Part shown: in pieces, positions 33,743-43,160 of the stretch
Numbering within the stretch: position 1 is the first letter of the stretch
Layout: each line of letters begins with the position of its first letter
Assembly: GCA_963701375.1 (NCBI GenBank)
Contig: CAVOZT010000004.1
Coordinates: forward strand, 868,001-932,000
From: CAVXTF01 sp963701375
GTDB lineage: Bacteria > Actinomycetota > Acidimicrobiia > Acidimicrobiales > CAVXTF01
Length of the DNA stretch: 64,000 bases
Direction of reading: 5' to 3'
Program-made: the position numbers and the translations under genes
The notes under the pieces: model-generated
Databases searched by the model: none
Seen by the model: the letters and a program-made list of their open reading frames with translations, nothing else
Told to the model about the DNA's origin: nothing

Positions 33743-34360
33743 ATGGCCCGGGCTCACCAATTTGTTCGCCTGGCCGTGCGCTCAGACCTCGAAGAGATGA
33801 GGGGCACTCTTGTCGACGCGTTCGTGAACGACCCCGTGGCGTCGTGGATCTATCCCGAAGAGGCGCACAGGCGCCGGTGTTTGACCGAGTGGTACGAGTT
33901 CACACTGTTGGCAGGTCTGCGTTCGGGCCACACGTACACCGCTTCGGATAACCGGGCGGTGGCTGTGTGGTCGCCGCCCTCGGTTCCTCAGATGTTCGAC
34001 CGGAAACGAGAGGGTCTGGCGATTACCGAGATGCTGAATCGACATCTCGGCGCGCGCACCCAGTTCGTTCTCGAGTCGCTCGGCGCAATCGAGTCCGCAC
34101 ACCCTAGAGGGGTTCCGCACTTCTACTTGGCGATGCTGGGCACGTCTCCTTCGATGCAGCGCAAGGGGCTCGGCGGTTCGCTCCTCGACAACGTCCTGGA
34201 ACGCTGCGACTACGAAGGTTGGCCGGCCTACCTGGAGACGAGTCTCGAACGCAACGTCGTTTTCTACGAGGGACGCTCGTTCAAGGTCGCCGGCGAAACC
34301 TCTTTGCCTGACGGCCCACGCATCTGGTTCATGTGGCGCGAACCAAAGGTGTCGCGCTGA
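33743..34360 (+). CDS. GNAT-family N-acetyltransferase
   Basis: A GNAT protein of about 205 residues with the Pfam-type start VRLAVRSDLEEMRGTLVDAFVNDPVASWIYPEE. Motif A is HFYLAMLGTSPSMQRKGLGGSLLDNVLE (QRKGLG) and motif B ETSLERNVVFYEGRSFKV. The group resembles puromycin-acetyltransferase-like actinobacterial GNATs. ATG 33743 is chosen since the preceding 13 residues to 33704 look untranslated; ribosome sites are weak for both. Confidence 0.85.
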   Translation: MARAHQFVRLAVRSDLEEMRGTLVDAFVNDPVASWIYPEEAHRRRCLTEWYEFTLLAGLRSGHTYTASDNRAVAVWSPPSVPQMFDRKREGLAITEMLNRHLGARTQFVLESLGAIESAHPRGVPHFYLAMLGTSPSMQRKGLGGSLLDNVLERCDYEGWPAYLETSLERNVVFYEGRSFKVAGETSLPDGPRIWFMWREPKVSR

Positions 34361-34367
34361 AGCGCTC

Positions 34368-34610
34368 CTACTGACGGTACTCCTCGACTATCTCGGGCGG
34401 TCGCACGGTCGCGTCGTCGGGACTGCGCCCGAACTCGATGCGCGCTCTGCGTTGGCGCAATAGGTCCCAGCACTGGTCGAGCGCGGTTTCGATGGACCTG
34501 AGACGCTCGAGCTCGTCCTCGGAAAGGCCTTCACCTACGTGGCCTTGCTCGAGCTTGTGCTCCTCTTCGGTCAGCCGCCCTATGTGAGCGACCAGTTCCT
34601 TGTCGTCCAT
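34368..34610 (-). CDS. DUF2630 family protein
   Basis: An 80-residue, almost entirely helical protein matching DUF2630: IGRLTEEEHKLEQ, LSEDELERLRSIETALDQCWDLLRQRRARIEFG and the ending VRPPEIVEEYRQ. Charged heptad-like pattern suggests a two-helix coiled coil. Function unknown; the family is nearly restricted to actinobacteria. It converges on the GNAT gene with 7 nt between stops. Confidence 0.9.
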   Translation of the reverse strand: MDDKELVAHIGRLTEEEHKLEQGHVGEGLSEDELERLRSIETALDQCWDLLRQRRARIEFGRSPDDATVRPPEIVEEYRQ

Positions 34611-34674
34611 GACCGCACCTCGCTTCCTAGCCGCGCTCGATCCTATGCGCCCGCGACTCCGGGCGAGCCGTAGT

Positions 34675-35049
34675 TCAAGAGCTGGTGGAGCCTATGACGA
34701 TGGCCACCAGACCGACGGCGACGGTTCCCGCGGAGACGAAGATGATCGACCTCCGCGCGGGGACACCTTCGTGGCCGCGCCTCAGCAAGTACCCCGCCGC
34801 GAGGAGCAGAACAGCCGCAGCGAGCACCAGTGCGAGGATGCCGTCGACGGGACGCGCAGGTCCTAGAGGAGCGAAGCTCCTCAACATCGCTGCACCGACT
34901 CCGCCGAACGCGAGTGCACTTCTGACCCAGGCGAGGTCTGTTCTCTGTCCCGCGTCGGTCATGACGGCGCCGTGCTTGCCCTCCAGCCGGTCGACGGTTC
35001 CGGCTGGGATCTGGCGATTCCCGGCCGACCTGGCGAACAGTCGCGTCAT
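34675..35049 (-). CDS. DUF202 family membrane protein (second of a pair)
   Basis: About 124 residues. Start at ATG 35049, which overlaps the preceding gene's stop as ATGA (35046-35049); the in-frame extension upstream is not credible. A short N-terminal part with QRTDLAWVRSALAFGGVGAAMLRSF, the DUF202 signature (RtxLAWxRTxLA), is followed by two more hydrophobic helices. The pair of DUF202 genes is a common bacterial arrangement and probably forms a heteromeric inner-membrane complex of unknown role. Confidence 0.82.
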   Translation of the reverse strand: MTRLFARSAGNRQIPAGTVDRLEGKHGAVMTDAGQRTDLAWVRSALAFGGVGAAMLRSFAPLGPARPVDGILALVLAAAVLLLAAGYLLRRGHEGVPARRSIIFVSAGTVAVGLVAIVIGSTSS

Positions 35050-35504
35050 CGGTTCAACGCAGCAAGTATCAGGGCGACGAACGAGACCACCGCCACCCCG
35101 ACGGCGAGGATCAGGGCCTGGTACGTACGAGGAAGCGGTTTGTTCGCGCGCATCGCTCGCTCGTTGGCCATCCACGTGCGAAAGGCTGTCGCCGCGAGCA
35201 GGGTGCCGAGCGCGATGAGAGGTAGGCCGACGACGCGCCTGCCGCCCGCGAAGCGGAATGCAGGCAACAGCTCAATTATCGCGAGGCCTGCGGCCACGAG
35301 GGCGAGGGACGTCCGGATCCACGCGAGGAAAGTGCGCTCGTTGGCATAAAGGAGTCTCGGGTCGGGTTCGCCGGCTGCGGTTCCGGCCACACGCTCGCCC
35401 TCCAGTGCGGTTTCGAGGTTCGATCGCTCGGGCGTCAGCTCTTGCGAGCTCTTCTCCGAGGGTTGTTCGGGCACCGATGAAGGATGCCACGCTTGCGACT
35501 CCAC
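35046..35504 (-). CDS. DUF202 (YidH-like) membrane protein
   Basis: About 152 residues. DPRLLYANERTFLAWIRTSLALVAAGLAI is the DUF202/YidH signature, followed by helices LPLIALGTLLAATAF and ALILAVGVAVVSFVALILAAL. The start is uncertain: GTG 35504 or GTG 35474 lie after the upstream exporter's stop, whereas the open frame to 35741 is antisense-free but overlaps that gene. It is translationally coupled to the second DUF202 gene and probably belongs to an operon headed by the drug exporter. Confidence 0.82.
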   Translation of the reverse strand: MESQAWHPSSVPEQPSEKSSQELTPERSNLETALEGERVAGTAAGEPDPRLLYANERTFLAWIRTSLALVAAGLAIIELLPAFRFAGGRRVVGLPLIALGTLLAATAFRTWMANERAMRANKPLPRTYQALILAVGVAVVSFVALILAALNR

Positions 35505-35532
35505 CTGGTGGCCCGACGGATCGCGATGCCCG

Positions 35533-37335
35533 TCAACCCTCTTGCGGCGGATTAGCCGGTTCGGCCTGCGAATGGCGGGGCCTTCTGTGTCTCCTGACAG
35601 AGACGCCGCCAGCAATCTGTGACGGTACGGCGGTTCCGTCCACCGAATGCTCGATGTCGAGATCGGGTGACGAGAGCACGGCCGGCGCCTCGGCGGGAGC
35701 TTGCATGGCTGGCCTACGTGACAAGAACAGGGCCGGCACAAAGGCGAGGACGGCTATTCCTACGGCCCACCAGAACGTGTGACCGAATGCAGTGGCGATC
35801 TGCGGAGCGATCTTTTCGCGCACGCCGGCGCTGATGGAGGCCCCGCCACTTGTTATGGCGTTGCCGGCCCCCGGGACACGCGCGGCGATCTGCCGTTCGA
35901 GGATGACTGCAAGAAGCGCTGTCCCGATCGATCCGCCCACGCGCTGGAGAATGTTGATGGCCGCGGTCGCGCGCGGCACCTGCGCGCGGTCGAGGTTCTG
36001 GTACGCGGCTGCGATTGCAGGCATCATCGTGAAGCCGAATCCGATGCCCCGGACGAAGAGCGCAACCGCGAGAAACGCGTAGCTGGTGTTCGCTCCAACC
36101 GTCGTGTACGCGAGAGTCCCGAGGATGACGATGACCAACCCGAACGGCACGACTCTCCCTGGACCTAGTCGGTCAGCGAGTCGACCTGCGCGAGGCATGA
36201 CGAGGGCGGCCCCGATTCCCTGCGGGGCGATGAGCAGTCCCGCCACGAGGGCGCTCTTGCCCCTGTCGACCTGGTAGTAGAGCGGGAGAATTATGAGCGC
36301 TCCGAAGAGGGCCGCGCCGAACCCGAACGAGGTGAGCGCGGCAGGTAGGAAGCTGCGGTCGGCGAAGAGCCGAATGTCTATGAGCGGGTCGGGACGGGGT
36401 CTCCGATTCCGACCGGACGATTTTCGTGCGGCGTGCAGTGCGAAAGCCGCGATCAACGCGATCCCGATCGAGAGAGGGACCGCTACCGACGCGGTGGACC
36501 CGGAGAGTCCGAGCTGGCTCAGACCGTAGACAATCGATGCGAGACCGGGCGACAACAGAAGAAGTCCGAGGGTGTCGAGGCGCGGTTTGAGATCGATCTT
36601 CGCAGAAGGAAGCATCCGGACCGCAACGACGATCGCGACAATCCCTATTGGCACGTTCACGTAGAAGATCCAGCGCCAGGAGAACGACGTGACGATGAGA
36701 CCCCCGATGACCGGTCCGAGAATCGGTGCGAGCAACATCGGAACTCCGAGAATGCTCATGACCCGGCCGATCCGCTGAGGACCTGCCGCCTGCGCCATGA
36801 TCGACGTGCCGATCGGCATGATCATCCCGCCGCCGATTCCTTGAATGACGCGAAACACGATCAACGACTGGGCCGACCACGCTGCTCCAGAGAGGATGGA
36901 TCCCACTAAGAACACGACGAGGGACAGGATCCACATCTGCTTCGCCCCGAACCTCTCGACGGACCAACCCGAGAGCGGGATGACTATGGAAAGAGCGAGC
37001 AGATATCCCGTCGAGACCCACTGGATCGTGCTCAACGGCGAATGAAAGTCGTGGGAGAGCGTGTCGATCGCAACGTTCACGATCGTCGTGTCGAGGATCG
37101 ACATGATCGCACCGAGGATGACGACGAGAGACAGACGGACGAGCGCCGGATCCAGACCGCTGTCCTGATATCGCGAACTCGAGCCGCGTCCGTTCTGTCC
37201 GCTTCCGCCGAGACTCACCTCGGATCGGCTCACTCCGGCCTTCTCGCTCTCCGAGCTGCCGAATTGAGTTGCAAGGTGTCCTTCAGCGCGTCCTTCGAGT
37301 CGCCGGACGACGGCAGATCGAGGCGCGTGGACCAC
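35533..37335 (-). CDS. DHA2-family (EmrB/QacA) drug:proton antiporter
   Basis: A 600-residue, 14-helix major facilitator. After about 65 polar residues comes LVVILGAIMSILDTTIVNVAIDTLSHDF, the DHA2 motif D1, then VSTGYLLALSIVIPLSGWSVERFGAKQMW (motif A) and FRVIQGIGGGMIMPIGTSIM (motif C region). The C-terminal tail is disordered. It would export hydrophobic drugs or metabolites using the proton gradient. The stated start is the longest; one of the later codons before residue 65 may be used. It is divergent from the hybrid kinase, with the two possible 5' ends overlapping. Confidence 0.9.
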   Translation of the reverse strand: MVHAPRSAVVRRLEGRAEGHLATQFGSSESEKAGVSRSEVSLGGSGQNGRGSSSRYQDSGLDPALVRLSLVVILGAIMSILDTTIVNVAIDTLSHDFHSPLSTIQWVSTGYLLALSIVIPLSGWSVERFGAKQMWILSLVVFLVGSILSGAAWSAQSLIVFRVIQGIGGGMIMPIGTSIMAQAAGPQRIGRVMSILGVPMLLAPILGPVIGGLIVTSFSWRWIFYVNVPIGIVAIVVAVRMLPSAKIDLKPRLDTLGLLLLSPGLASIVYGLSQLGLSGSTASVAVPLSIGIALIAAFALHAARKSSGRNRRPRPDPLIDIRLFADRSFLPAALTSFGFGAALFGALIILPLYYQVDRGKSALVAGLLIAPQGIGAALVMPRAGRLADRLGPGRVVPFGLVIVILGTLAYTTVGANTSYAFLAVALFVRGIGFGFTMMPAIAAAYQNLDRAQVPRATAAINILQRVGGSIGTALLAVILERQIAARVPGAGNAITSGGASISAGVREKIAPQIATAFGHTFWWAVGIAVLAFVPALFLSRRPAMQAPAEAPAVLSSPDLDIEHSVDGTAVPSQIAGGVSVRRHRRPRHSQAEPANPPQEG

Positions 37336-37448
37336 AACGAGCGAACAACAGCAGGCCTGTTCATCGCATATGCATCGATCACGGCGCGATCGGCGCGATG
37401 CTTTTAACCAGGTGGCCGCCGGTCACCGGCTCGATCGAGGACTGCCCG

Positions 37449-39179
37449 ATGGACCGCCAGCAGACATATCCCGTTGTTACAGCTGACGACTCTGGTAAGG
37501 GGGTCGTCACTGGCGACGAGCGTATCGTCGCGAATCAACAGGGTGCCAACATCGGATCGGCCAATTCAGAGGGATCTGCGGCGGGCACCCCGGCCACGCC
37601 TTCTACCAGGAGCGGTGCAAGCGCGGACCGCCTGACCCTCTTGGAATCTGTCGTCGCAGGATCTCCCGACGTCATCACCGTCATCTCGAGCGAGGGCGTC
37701 ATCATCTACGTGTCCGAAGCGATGGCGAGTGTGTTCGGCGTCCCCCCTGAGTCCGTCCTAGGTCGGTCGGTCTACGACATGGAGGGCATTCACCCCGACG
37801 ACCACGAACAGCTGCGAACGTCGTTCCGCCGGTTGTTGGGTGGCGAGGTGATGTCCGATCGCACACGGTTCAGGGTGACGCACCCAGATGGGCAGACCGT
37901 CGTCGTCGAAGCTCACCGGAAGATCGTGCTCGATGACGATCTGCAGGTCATGGCGGCGGTCTCGGTCTCGGCAGACGTGAGCGAGCAAGTAGCACTCGAG
38001 CGTCAGCTCTACCAGGCGAACCGCGGAAAGAGCGAGTTCTTGTCCAGGATGAGCCACGAGCTGCGCACACCGCTCAATTCGATCCTCGGATTCGCGCAGC
38101 TGCTCGAGCTAGACGACCTGACCTCCGCCCAGTACGAGAGCCTCCGTCACATAAGCCGGGCCGGCAGTCACCTTCTCGAGCTCATAAACGAGATCCTCGA
38201 CATGGCGCGCATCGACGCAGGAAAGCTGGACCTGTCGCTCGAACCAGTCTCGCTCGACGAGGTCGTGCGCGAGGTTGCGGTGCTCATGCAGCCGCAGGCA
38301 GAGCAATTCGACGTTGCCGTGGACGTCGCTTCGATCAGGGCGCCGCACGTGAATGCCGACCGTCAACGCCTGCGTCAGGCGATCACGAACCTCGTATCCA
38401 ATGCGATCAAGTACAACCGTCGCGGCGGGCTCGTGCGCATCCACGGCGACGCGACGTCCGCGGGTCGCGTCCGGCTGACCGTCACGGACACCGGGCCTGG
38501 TATTCCTCATGACCGACAAGGCGCGGTGTTCGCCCCTTTCGAGCGGCTGGGCGCCGAGCAGACCACCGTCGAAGGTACCGGCGTCGGGCTCACCCTGGCC
38601 AAGAGAGTCATCGAGGCGATGGGCGGTGCAATCGGGTTCGACAGCAACGTCGGGTTGGGATCGACCTTCTGGATCGAGCTCGACGCGGTGCACGAGTCAG
38701 TCGTGGTCGCAGAAGCCGAGCCCACCAGGGTCGAGCCGACGGTGCAGCTGCCGGCGGGGCGCATCCTGTACATCGAGGACGATCCGGCGAACCTGACGTT
38801 CCTGGAGCGAGCGCTCGAAAGACATCCCGGCGTGGAGCTGGTTCCTGCGACGGCGGGTCGTGTCGGACTGCAGCTCGCGTTCGACAGCCCTCCGAGCCTG
38901 GTCCTTCTCGATGTGCATCTTCCCGACATGGCGGGCATCGACGTGCTCCGCCGCCTGCGCGCGAATCCGACTACCGCCGCGGTGCCGGTAGTTGCGCTCA
39001 GCGCCGATGCGAGCGCCAAACAGGTGCGTCTGATGATCGACGAGGGCGCTGTCGCGTACCTCTACAAGCCCATCGACGTGGGTGAGCTCGAAAGGACCGT
39101 GAGGGCGGTCTTCACCGGCGAACCGCTATCCGACGGCGAGGAATTCGTTCTTGCGCCGGACGAGAACCTCGAGTTCTAG
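37449..39179 (+). CDS. Hybrid sensor histidine kinase (PAS-HisKA-HATPase-REC)
   Basis: A 576-residue soluble hybrid kinase starting at ATG 37449 (MDRQQTYPVV). Residues 1-60 are disordered. A PAS domain follows (VVAGSPDVITVISSEGVIIYVSEAMASVFG...). The dimerisation domain has the phospho-acceptor His in FLSRMSHELRTPLNSILGFAQLLE. HATPase boxes are NLVSNAIKYN, VTDTGPGIP and GTGVGLTLAKRVIEAMGG. The C-terminal receiver has IEDDPAN, the phospho-Asp in LVLLDVHLPDMAG, and the Lys in YLYKPIDV. No transmembrane helix, so it senses a cytoplasmic signal. No output regulator is adjacent; phosphotransfer to a distant partner is implied. Confidence 0.93.
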   Translation: MDRQQTYPVVTADDSGKGVVTGDERIVANQQGANIGSANSEGSAAGTPATPSTRSGASADRLTLLESVVAGSPDVITVISSEGVIIYVSEAMASVFGVPPESVLGRSVYDMEGIHPDDHEQLRTSFRRLLGGEVMSDRTRFRVTHPDGQTVVVEAHRKIVLDDDLQVMAAVSVSADVSEQVALERQLYQANRGKSEFLSRMSHELRTPLNSILGFAQLLELDDLTSAQYESLRHISRAGSHLLELINEILDMARIDAGKLDLSLEPVSLDEVVREVAVLMQPQAEQFDVAVDVASIRAPHVNADRQRLRQAITNLVSNAIKYNRRGGLVRIHGDATSAGRVRLTVTDTGPGIPHDRQGAVFAPFERLGAEQTTVEGTGVGLTLAKRVIEAMGGAIGFDSNVGLGSTFWIELDAVHESVVVAEAEPTRVEPTVQLPAGRILYIEDDPANLTFLERALERHPGVELVPATAGRVGLQLAFDSPPSLVLLDVHLPDMAGIDVLRRLRANPTTAAVPVVALSADASAKQVRLMIDEGAVAYLYKPIDVGELERTVRAVFTGEPLSDGEEFVLAPDENLEF

Positions 39180-39182
39180 GTT

Positions 39183-40205
39183 TCAGCCTCCTGCGGCGTG
39201 CGATCCTGTCCACGCAAGGAGCTCTTCCATATTCCAGGAATTGACCACTCGTTCGTGAGGAACGCCAGCTGCCGCGGCCATCTCACAACCGTTGCGCAGC
39301 CATTCGAGTTGCCCGGGCGCGTGGGCGTCTGTGTCCACGGAGATGAAGCATCCTTCTTCGACCGCCATACGCAACAGGGGTTCGGGCGGGTCGAGTCGCT
39401 CGGGCCGTGAATTGATCTCGACGGCGGTTCCTGTCCTCGCGCACGCCTCGATCACGGCCTTGTGGTCAAAGGTCGACTCGGGTCTCCCGCGCCCCACGAC
39501 CATCCTGCCCGTGCAGTGACCGAGGATGTCCGTGTGTGGGCTCTCGATGGCCGCGAGCATGCGCTTGGTCATGGGAGCAGACTCCATCCGGAGCTTGGAG
39601 TGGACGCTCGCCACCACCACGTCGAGGCGAGCCAAGAGATCTTCGTCCTGATCGAGGCTTCCGTCCTCGAGGATATCCACCTCGATCCCGGTGAGGATGC
39701 GGAACGGCGCCAGATTCTCGTTGAGCTTCGCGACCTCGTCGAGCTGGAGCTCCAGCCTCGTTGCGTCCAAGCCGTGCGCGACCGTGAGACGCGCGCTGTG
39801 ATCGGTGAGCGTCCAGTAATCGTGCCCGATCTCGCGTGCCGCCTCGGCCATCGTCAGTATCGGACTGCCGCCGTCGGACCAGTCGGAGTGTCCGTGACAG
39901 TCGCCCTTCAAAAGCTTGCGAAGCTCTGCGGGCTTTCCCTCGAGAGGCGGAAGCACCTGCTCGAGCAGCTGAGTGAGATAAGCAGGCTCTTCGTCGCGCA
40001 GCGCCTCGGCGACGACGCGTGCGGTGGTGTCTCCGACTCCCGGCAGGCTCGACAGACGGTTGTTGCGCGCCAGCCGTTCGAGCTCGGCCGGATCGATCTC
40101 GCGCACGACGTCCGCCGCCTTGCGGAATGCTCGCACCTTGTACGTCTCGGCTCCTTGAGTTTCGAGGAGGTAGGCGATGCGGTCGAGAGCTTCAACGGGT
40201 TCCAC
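39183..40205 (-). CDS. HHH-PHP protein: PolX-like phosphoesterase without polymerase domain
   Basis: A 340-residue protein joining an N-terminal helix-hairpin-helix DNA-binding part (YKVRAFRKAADVVREIDPAELERLARNNRLSSLPGVGDTTARVVAEAL) to a PHP phosphoesterase (GDCHGHSDWSDGGSPILTMAEAAREIGHDYWTLTDHS, GIEVDILEDGSLD, VVASVHSKLRM, HTDILGHCTGR, DTDAHAP). All PHP metal ligands appear present. In bacterial PolX these domains flank a nucleotidyltransferase, which is missing here. It may process DNA ends, or be a histidinol-phosphatase-like enzyme. It converges on the kinase gene with 3 nt between stops. Confidence 0.88.
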   Translation of the reverse strand: MEPVEALDRIAYLLETQGAETYKVRAFRKAADVVREIDPAELERLARNNRLSSLPGVGDTTARVVAEALRDEEPAYLTQLLEQVLPPLEGKPAELRKLLKGDCHGHSDWSDGGSPILTMAEAAREIGHDYWTLTDHSARLTVAHGLDATRLELQLDEVAKLNENLAPFRILTGIEVDILEDGSLDQDEDLLARLDVVVASVHSKLRMESAPMTKRMLAAIESPHTDILGHCTGRMVVGRGRPESTFDHKAVIEACARTGTAVEINSRPERLDPPEPLLRMAVEEGCFISVDTDAHAPGQLEWLRNGCEMAAAAGVPHERVVNSWNMEELLAWTGSHAAGG

Positions 40206-40275
40206 CCGAGAGATCGTAACGATCCCGATCGCCGCCGTTTCAGTAGCCCGTCTGAATCCGTGCCACCATCGTCAG

Positions 40276-40805
40276 GTGGCGGACAAGAGCCCTGCCGACG
40301 AGCGCCAGGTCCAGGCGAAGTCCGGAGAGTTGATCTCCATCGGACCGCTGGACGATACAGAGACGTCCGACCTCTTCTCGCTGTTCAGGCACGTCGTGGC
40401 TACGGGCGAAGGGTTTCCCCACAGCCCACCGCTCACCCGTCAGGATTTCGAGAGCACATGGGTAACGCCCGTCTCGGTGGTGGTCGCCGCGAGACTCGAC
40501 GGTCGTTTGGTAGGTGCTTACTACCTGAAGCCAAATTTCGTCGGGAAGGCGGCGCACATCGCAAACGCCGGGTACATGGTCGCATCCGTCGCCCGCAGAC
40601 GCGGTGCGGCCGCGCGCTCATCGAGGATTCCGTGTGGCGGGCCCCGCTCGCGGGTTTCGACGCGATCCAGTTCAATCTCGTGTTCGCATCGAACCCGGCG
40701 AGATCGCTATACGAGGAGCTCGGGTGGCGTGAGACAGGGCGCGTCCCGGATGCCGTTGACGGCGAGGACGCGGTGATCTACTGGAGGAGCGTCAAGACCA
40801 CCTGA
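40276..40805 (+). pseudogene. GNAT-family N-acetyltransferase, frameshifted
   Basis: Frame 1 (GTG 40276) reads ELISIGPLDDTETSDLFSLFRHVVATGEGFPHS through VVAARLDGRLVGAYYLKPNFVGKAAHIANAGYMVASVARRRG. After a one-base shift in a GC-only run at 40601-40612 it continues GRALIEDSVWRAPLAGFDAIQFNLVFASNPARSLYEELGWRETG. Together they give a complete GNAT of about 176 residues with motif A RRRGxGRALIEDS. The overlap of 14 nt with the convergent gene is as expected for the second frame. Confidence 0.8.
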
Positions 40806-41550
40806 TGTGCAACTTCTCGCAGAAGTCGCTGAGGACCGCGGCATCACCCTCCGTGCGGAGAGTGCCCGTGGGCAGGCGGTTCCAAAGGGTGAGGTAGACG
40901 TCCGAGGCGGTGCCGGACGCGGTGCAGTCCGCCCGGTCGGAGGCATGTGGGCGTCTCTCCACCGTCACGTGCTCGGTCCCGAGCGTGACAAGCCAGCTGT
41001 CTTTCGAGTCGCTCGTCTGAACAGCCATCGTCTGCGACGGGTCGCTCAGCAACTTGCCGCCCCTTGCGGCGAAACCCGTGAGCAATTCGTCGACACCGTC
41101 AGAGGCGAGCTGTCGGCCGGTTGGGGTGAGCGCTCCAGAGACCGATTCTGCATCGACGCGATGGATCGTCGTCTCGTGGGCCTGTCGCCTGGCCCAGAAA
41201 GCGAGCGGGGACGGCGCCGGCATGAACGTCCAGCACTGCAGATCGTTTGGTGCTGTGCGAAGCGCTTCGCAGAGCTGTTTGTGTCCGGACCTGAACCATT
41301 CGACCAGTTGTTCGTCGCGCGGCGCATCTTCGAAGATCGGTTCTTCTTCGTCGTCGCTCAATATCGTCGTCCTGCCGGTAGCCACGTAGGACGCGGCCCA
41401 TCGGTGGACCTTTCCGACGTGGTCGAGCAGGTCGCGTAGCCGCCACTCGGGGCATGTCGGCACCACGAGGTCCAGATCGGTGCCTTCGACGCAGCGAGCG
41501 AGCATCTCTCCCTGCTCGTCGAGAGCGTCGATATGCTCTGCGATCTTCAT
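40792..41550 (-). CDS. Maleylpyruvate isomerase-family (mycothiol-dependent, DinB-like) protein
   Basis: A 252-residue protein of the TIGR03083-type family. The N-terminal DinB-like four-helix bundle shows VPTCPEWRLRDLLDHVGKVHRWAASYV with the first metal-ligand His, and AFWARRQAHETTIHRVDAES with the HxxxHxxD ligands. The C-terminal MDMPI domain ends ...SDVYLTLWNRLPTGTLRTEGD. Family members use mycothiol as cofactor, and the best studied isomerises maleylpyruvate. The actual substrate here is unknown. Confidence 0.88.
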   Translation of the reverse strand: MKIAEHIDALDEQGEMLARCVEGTDLDLVVPTCPEWRLRDLLDHVGKVHRWAASYVATGRTTILSDDEEEPIFEDAPRDEQLVEWFRSGHKQLCEALRTAPNDLQCWTFMPAPSPLAFWARRQAHETTIHRVDAESVSGALTPTGRQLASDGVDELLTGFAARGGKLLSDPSQTMAVQTSDSKDSWLVTLGTEHVTVERRPHASDRADCTASGTASDVYLTLWNRLPTGTLRTEGDAAVLSDFCEKLHIRWS

Positions 41551-41602
41551 CGTTCAAAGTATGGCTCGGCCCTGTGTCGGACGAGCCTGTTGATTGGCCA
41601 GC

Positions 41603-42749
41603 TCAGCGGATCAGGATCACGACTGAGGCGTTCGCCCCCCGGCCGACGGTGTGCGACATGGCGACGCGCGCACCCGGCACCTGCCGCGCATCGGCGCGGC
41701 CCTCGAGCTGGCGGACGAGCTCCACGACCTGACCGAGCGCAGAAGCTCCGAGCGGTTCGCCCTTGGAGAGCAGCCCGCCGCTCGGGTTCACAGGAAGCCG
41801 GCCGCCCAAGACGGTCGCGCCCTCGTCGATCAACGCCGCCGAACCGCCTGCCTCGCAAAGCCCGAGCTCCTCGTAGGAGAGCAGCTCGCGGCGCCGCGTC
41901 TGTGTCCTGGCACTCCACGACGTTCAGGTTCTCGGGGCCGACTCCCGCCCGTTCGTAAGCCACGGTCGCTGCCAGGGTCGTGGGAGCTGGTACGTCGTCT
42001 GCCGTCAGCCCCGACATGGGCGTGGACTCACTCAGAACTGCGCCGGGGAGGTGGGACCGCAAGACGGCCGCCGCAAGTCGCACCTGGGGATCTCCGACCG
42101 GTGGCTTCGTCCTGGCTGCGGTGAGGACCACCGCCGCAGCACCCTCGTTCGGGGAGCAGAGCATCCAAAGGTGGAGCGGCTCGCAGACGACGCGCGAAGA
42201 GAGCACCGAGGCGGCGTCGACCTCGGAACGGAACATCGCGTCAGGATTTTTTGATCCGTGCCGTCGGTTTTTCACGACGACGGCGGCCAGGTGATCCTTC
42301 GTGACACCCGAGGTCCTCATGAGGCGCTGAGCTCTGAGCGCGAAGTAAGAAGGCGTCGAAGCGAGGCCCGAGGCTTCTTGCCAGGGTTCGAAGAACGACG
42401 AGCGGATGATGCCTCGGGGCATCTTCTCCACACCGAAGACGAGTGCCGTTTCGATCTGCCCCGCTTCGATGGCGTTGCTGGCGAGTGCGAGCGCGGCACC
42501 CCCGCTCGCGCATCCCGCTTCCACGTTGACGATCGGCATCCCGGTCATGCCGAGCCGGCCGAGAACCTTGTGGCCGGACGCAACGCCTCCGTAAGCGGTG
42601 GCGCAGAAGGCGGCCTGGAAACCGCCGCGCCCGATGCCTGCTTCTGCTAGCGCGTTACATACCGCTACGACCCCGAGATCGGTCGTCGTCGAGCCTTCGA
42701 ATCTGCCGAACGGGTGCATCCCGACGCCCGCCACGACGACCTGCCTCAC
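41603..42749 (-). pseudogene. Thiolase-like (lipid-transfer/SCP-x type) protein, frameshifted
   Basis: Start at GTG 42749, overlapping the OB-fold gene stop as GTGA. Frame 1 reads VRQVVVAGVGMHPFGRFEGSTTTDLGVVAVCNALAEAG, has the nucleophile Cys in VNVEAGCASGGAALALA, and continues to LNVVECQDTDAA. A one-base shift near 41895-41900 leads to RELLSYEELGLCEAGGSA, VNPSGGLLSKGEPLGASALGQ and HTVGRGANASVVIL. Joined they form a complete protein of about 382 residues. With its DUF35 partner it likely acts as a thiolase or aldolase on an acyl-CoA, as in steroid or fatty-acid side-chain breakdown. Confidence 0.82.
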
Positions 42750-43153
42750 CGGAGAGACCCCGGGGCGAAGGCGTACGTGAGCACCCTGCGACCACCGTCT
42801 TCTGTCAACGGCTCCAGAACCAGCTCCATGGTCTGACCGAATTCGAGCTTCGACGGATCGGACTCGGTGAGCCTGGTGATAACTCTCAGTCCCTCTGGGA
42901 GCTCGACGACGCCGAACCCGTAGGGGACGGGCCCCTCGTACCCCGGCGGGGGAGCGGTTACTGCAGTCCACGCCCAGAGAGTGCCGGTGCGGGAGAGCTC
43001 CATCTCGTCGACCGGTTCGCAGGAGCAGTAGGGGCAGACCTGCTGGCGGGGAAAGCAAACCTTCTTGCACGCGCGGCATCGCCCGCCGACAAGTACCGGA
43101 TCATCTCCGATCACGAACAATCCGTCGTGGACGGCTACATCGTCTCGGGGCAC
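42746..43153 (-). CDS. DUF35 OB-fold/zinc-ribbon acyl-CoA-associated protein
   Basis: A 135-residue protein. The rubredoxin-like zinc ribbon has GGRCRACKKVCFPRQQVCPYCSCEPVDEM with two paired Cys sets, followed by an OB fold: GTLWAWTAVTAPPPGYEGPVPYGFGVVELPEGLRVITRL. Such proteins pair with thiolase-like enzymes as stabilising or substrate-positioning subunits, as ChsH2 does with Ltp2. The GTGA overlap with the thiolase gene supports an equimolar complex. A 12-bp repeat array lies immediately upstream. Confidence 0.9.
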   Translation of the reverse strand: MPRDDVAVHDGLFVIGDDPVLVGGRCRACKKVCFPRQQVCPYCSCEPVDEMELSRTGTLWAWTAVTAPPPGYEGPVPYGFGVVELPEGLRVITRLTESDPSKLEFGQTMELVLEPLTEDGGRRVLTYAFAPGSLR

Positions 43154-43160
43154 GCGAAGA

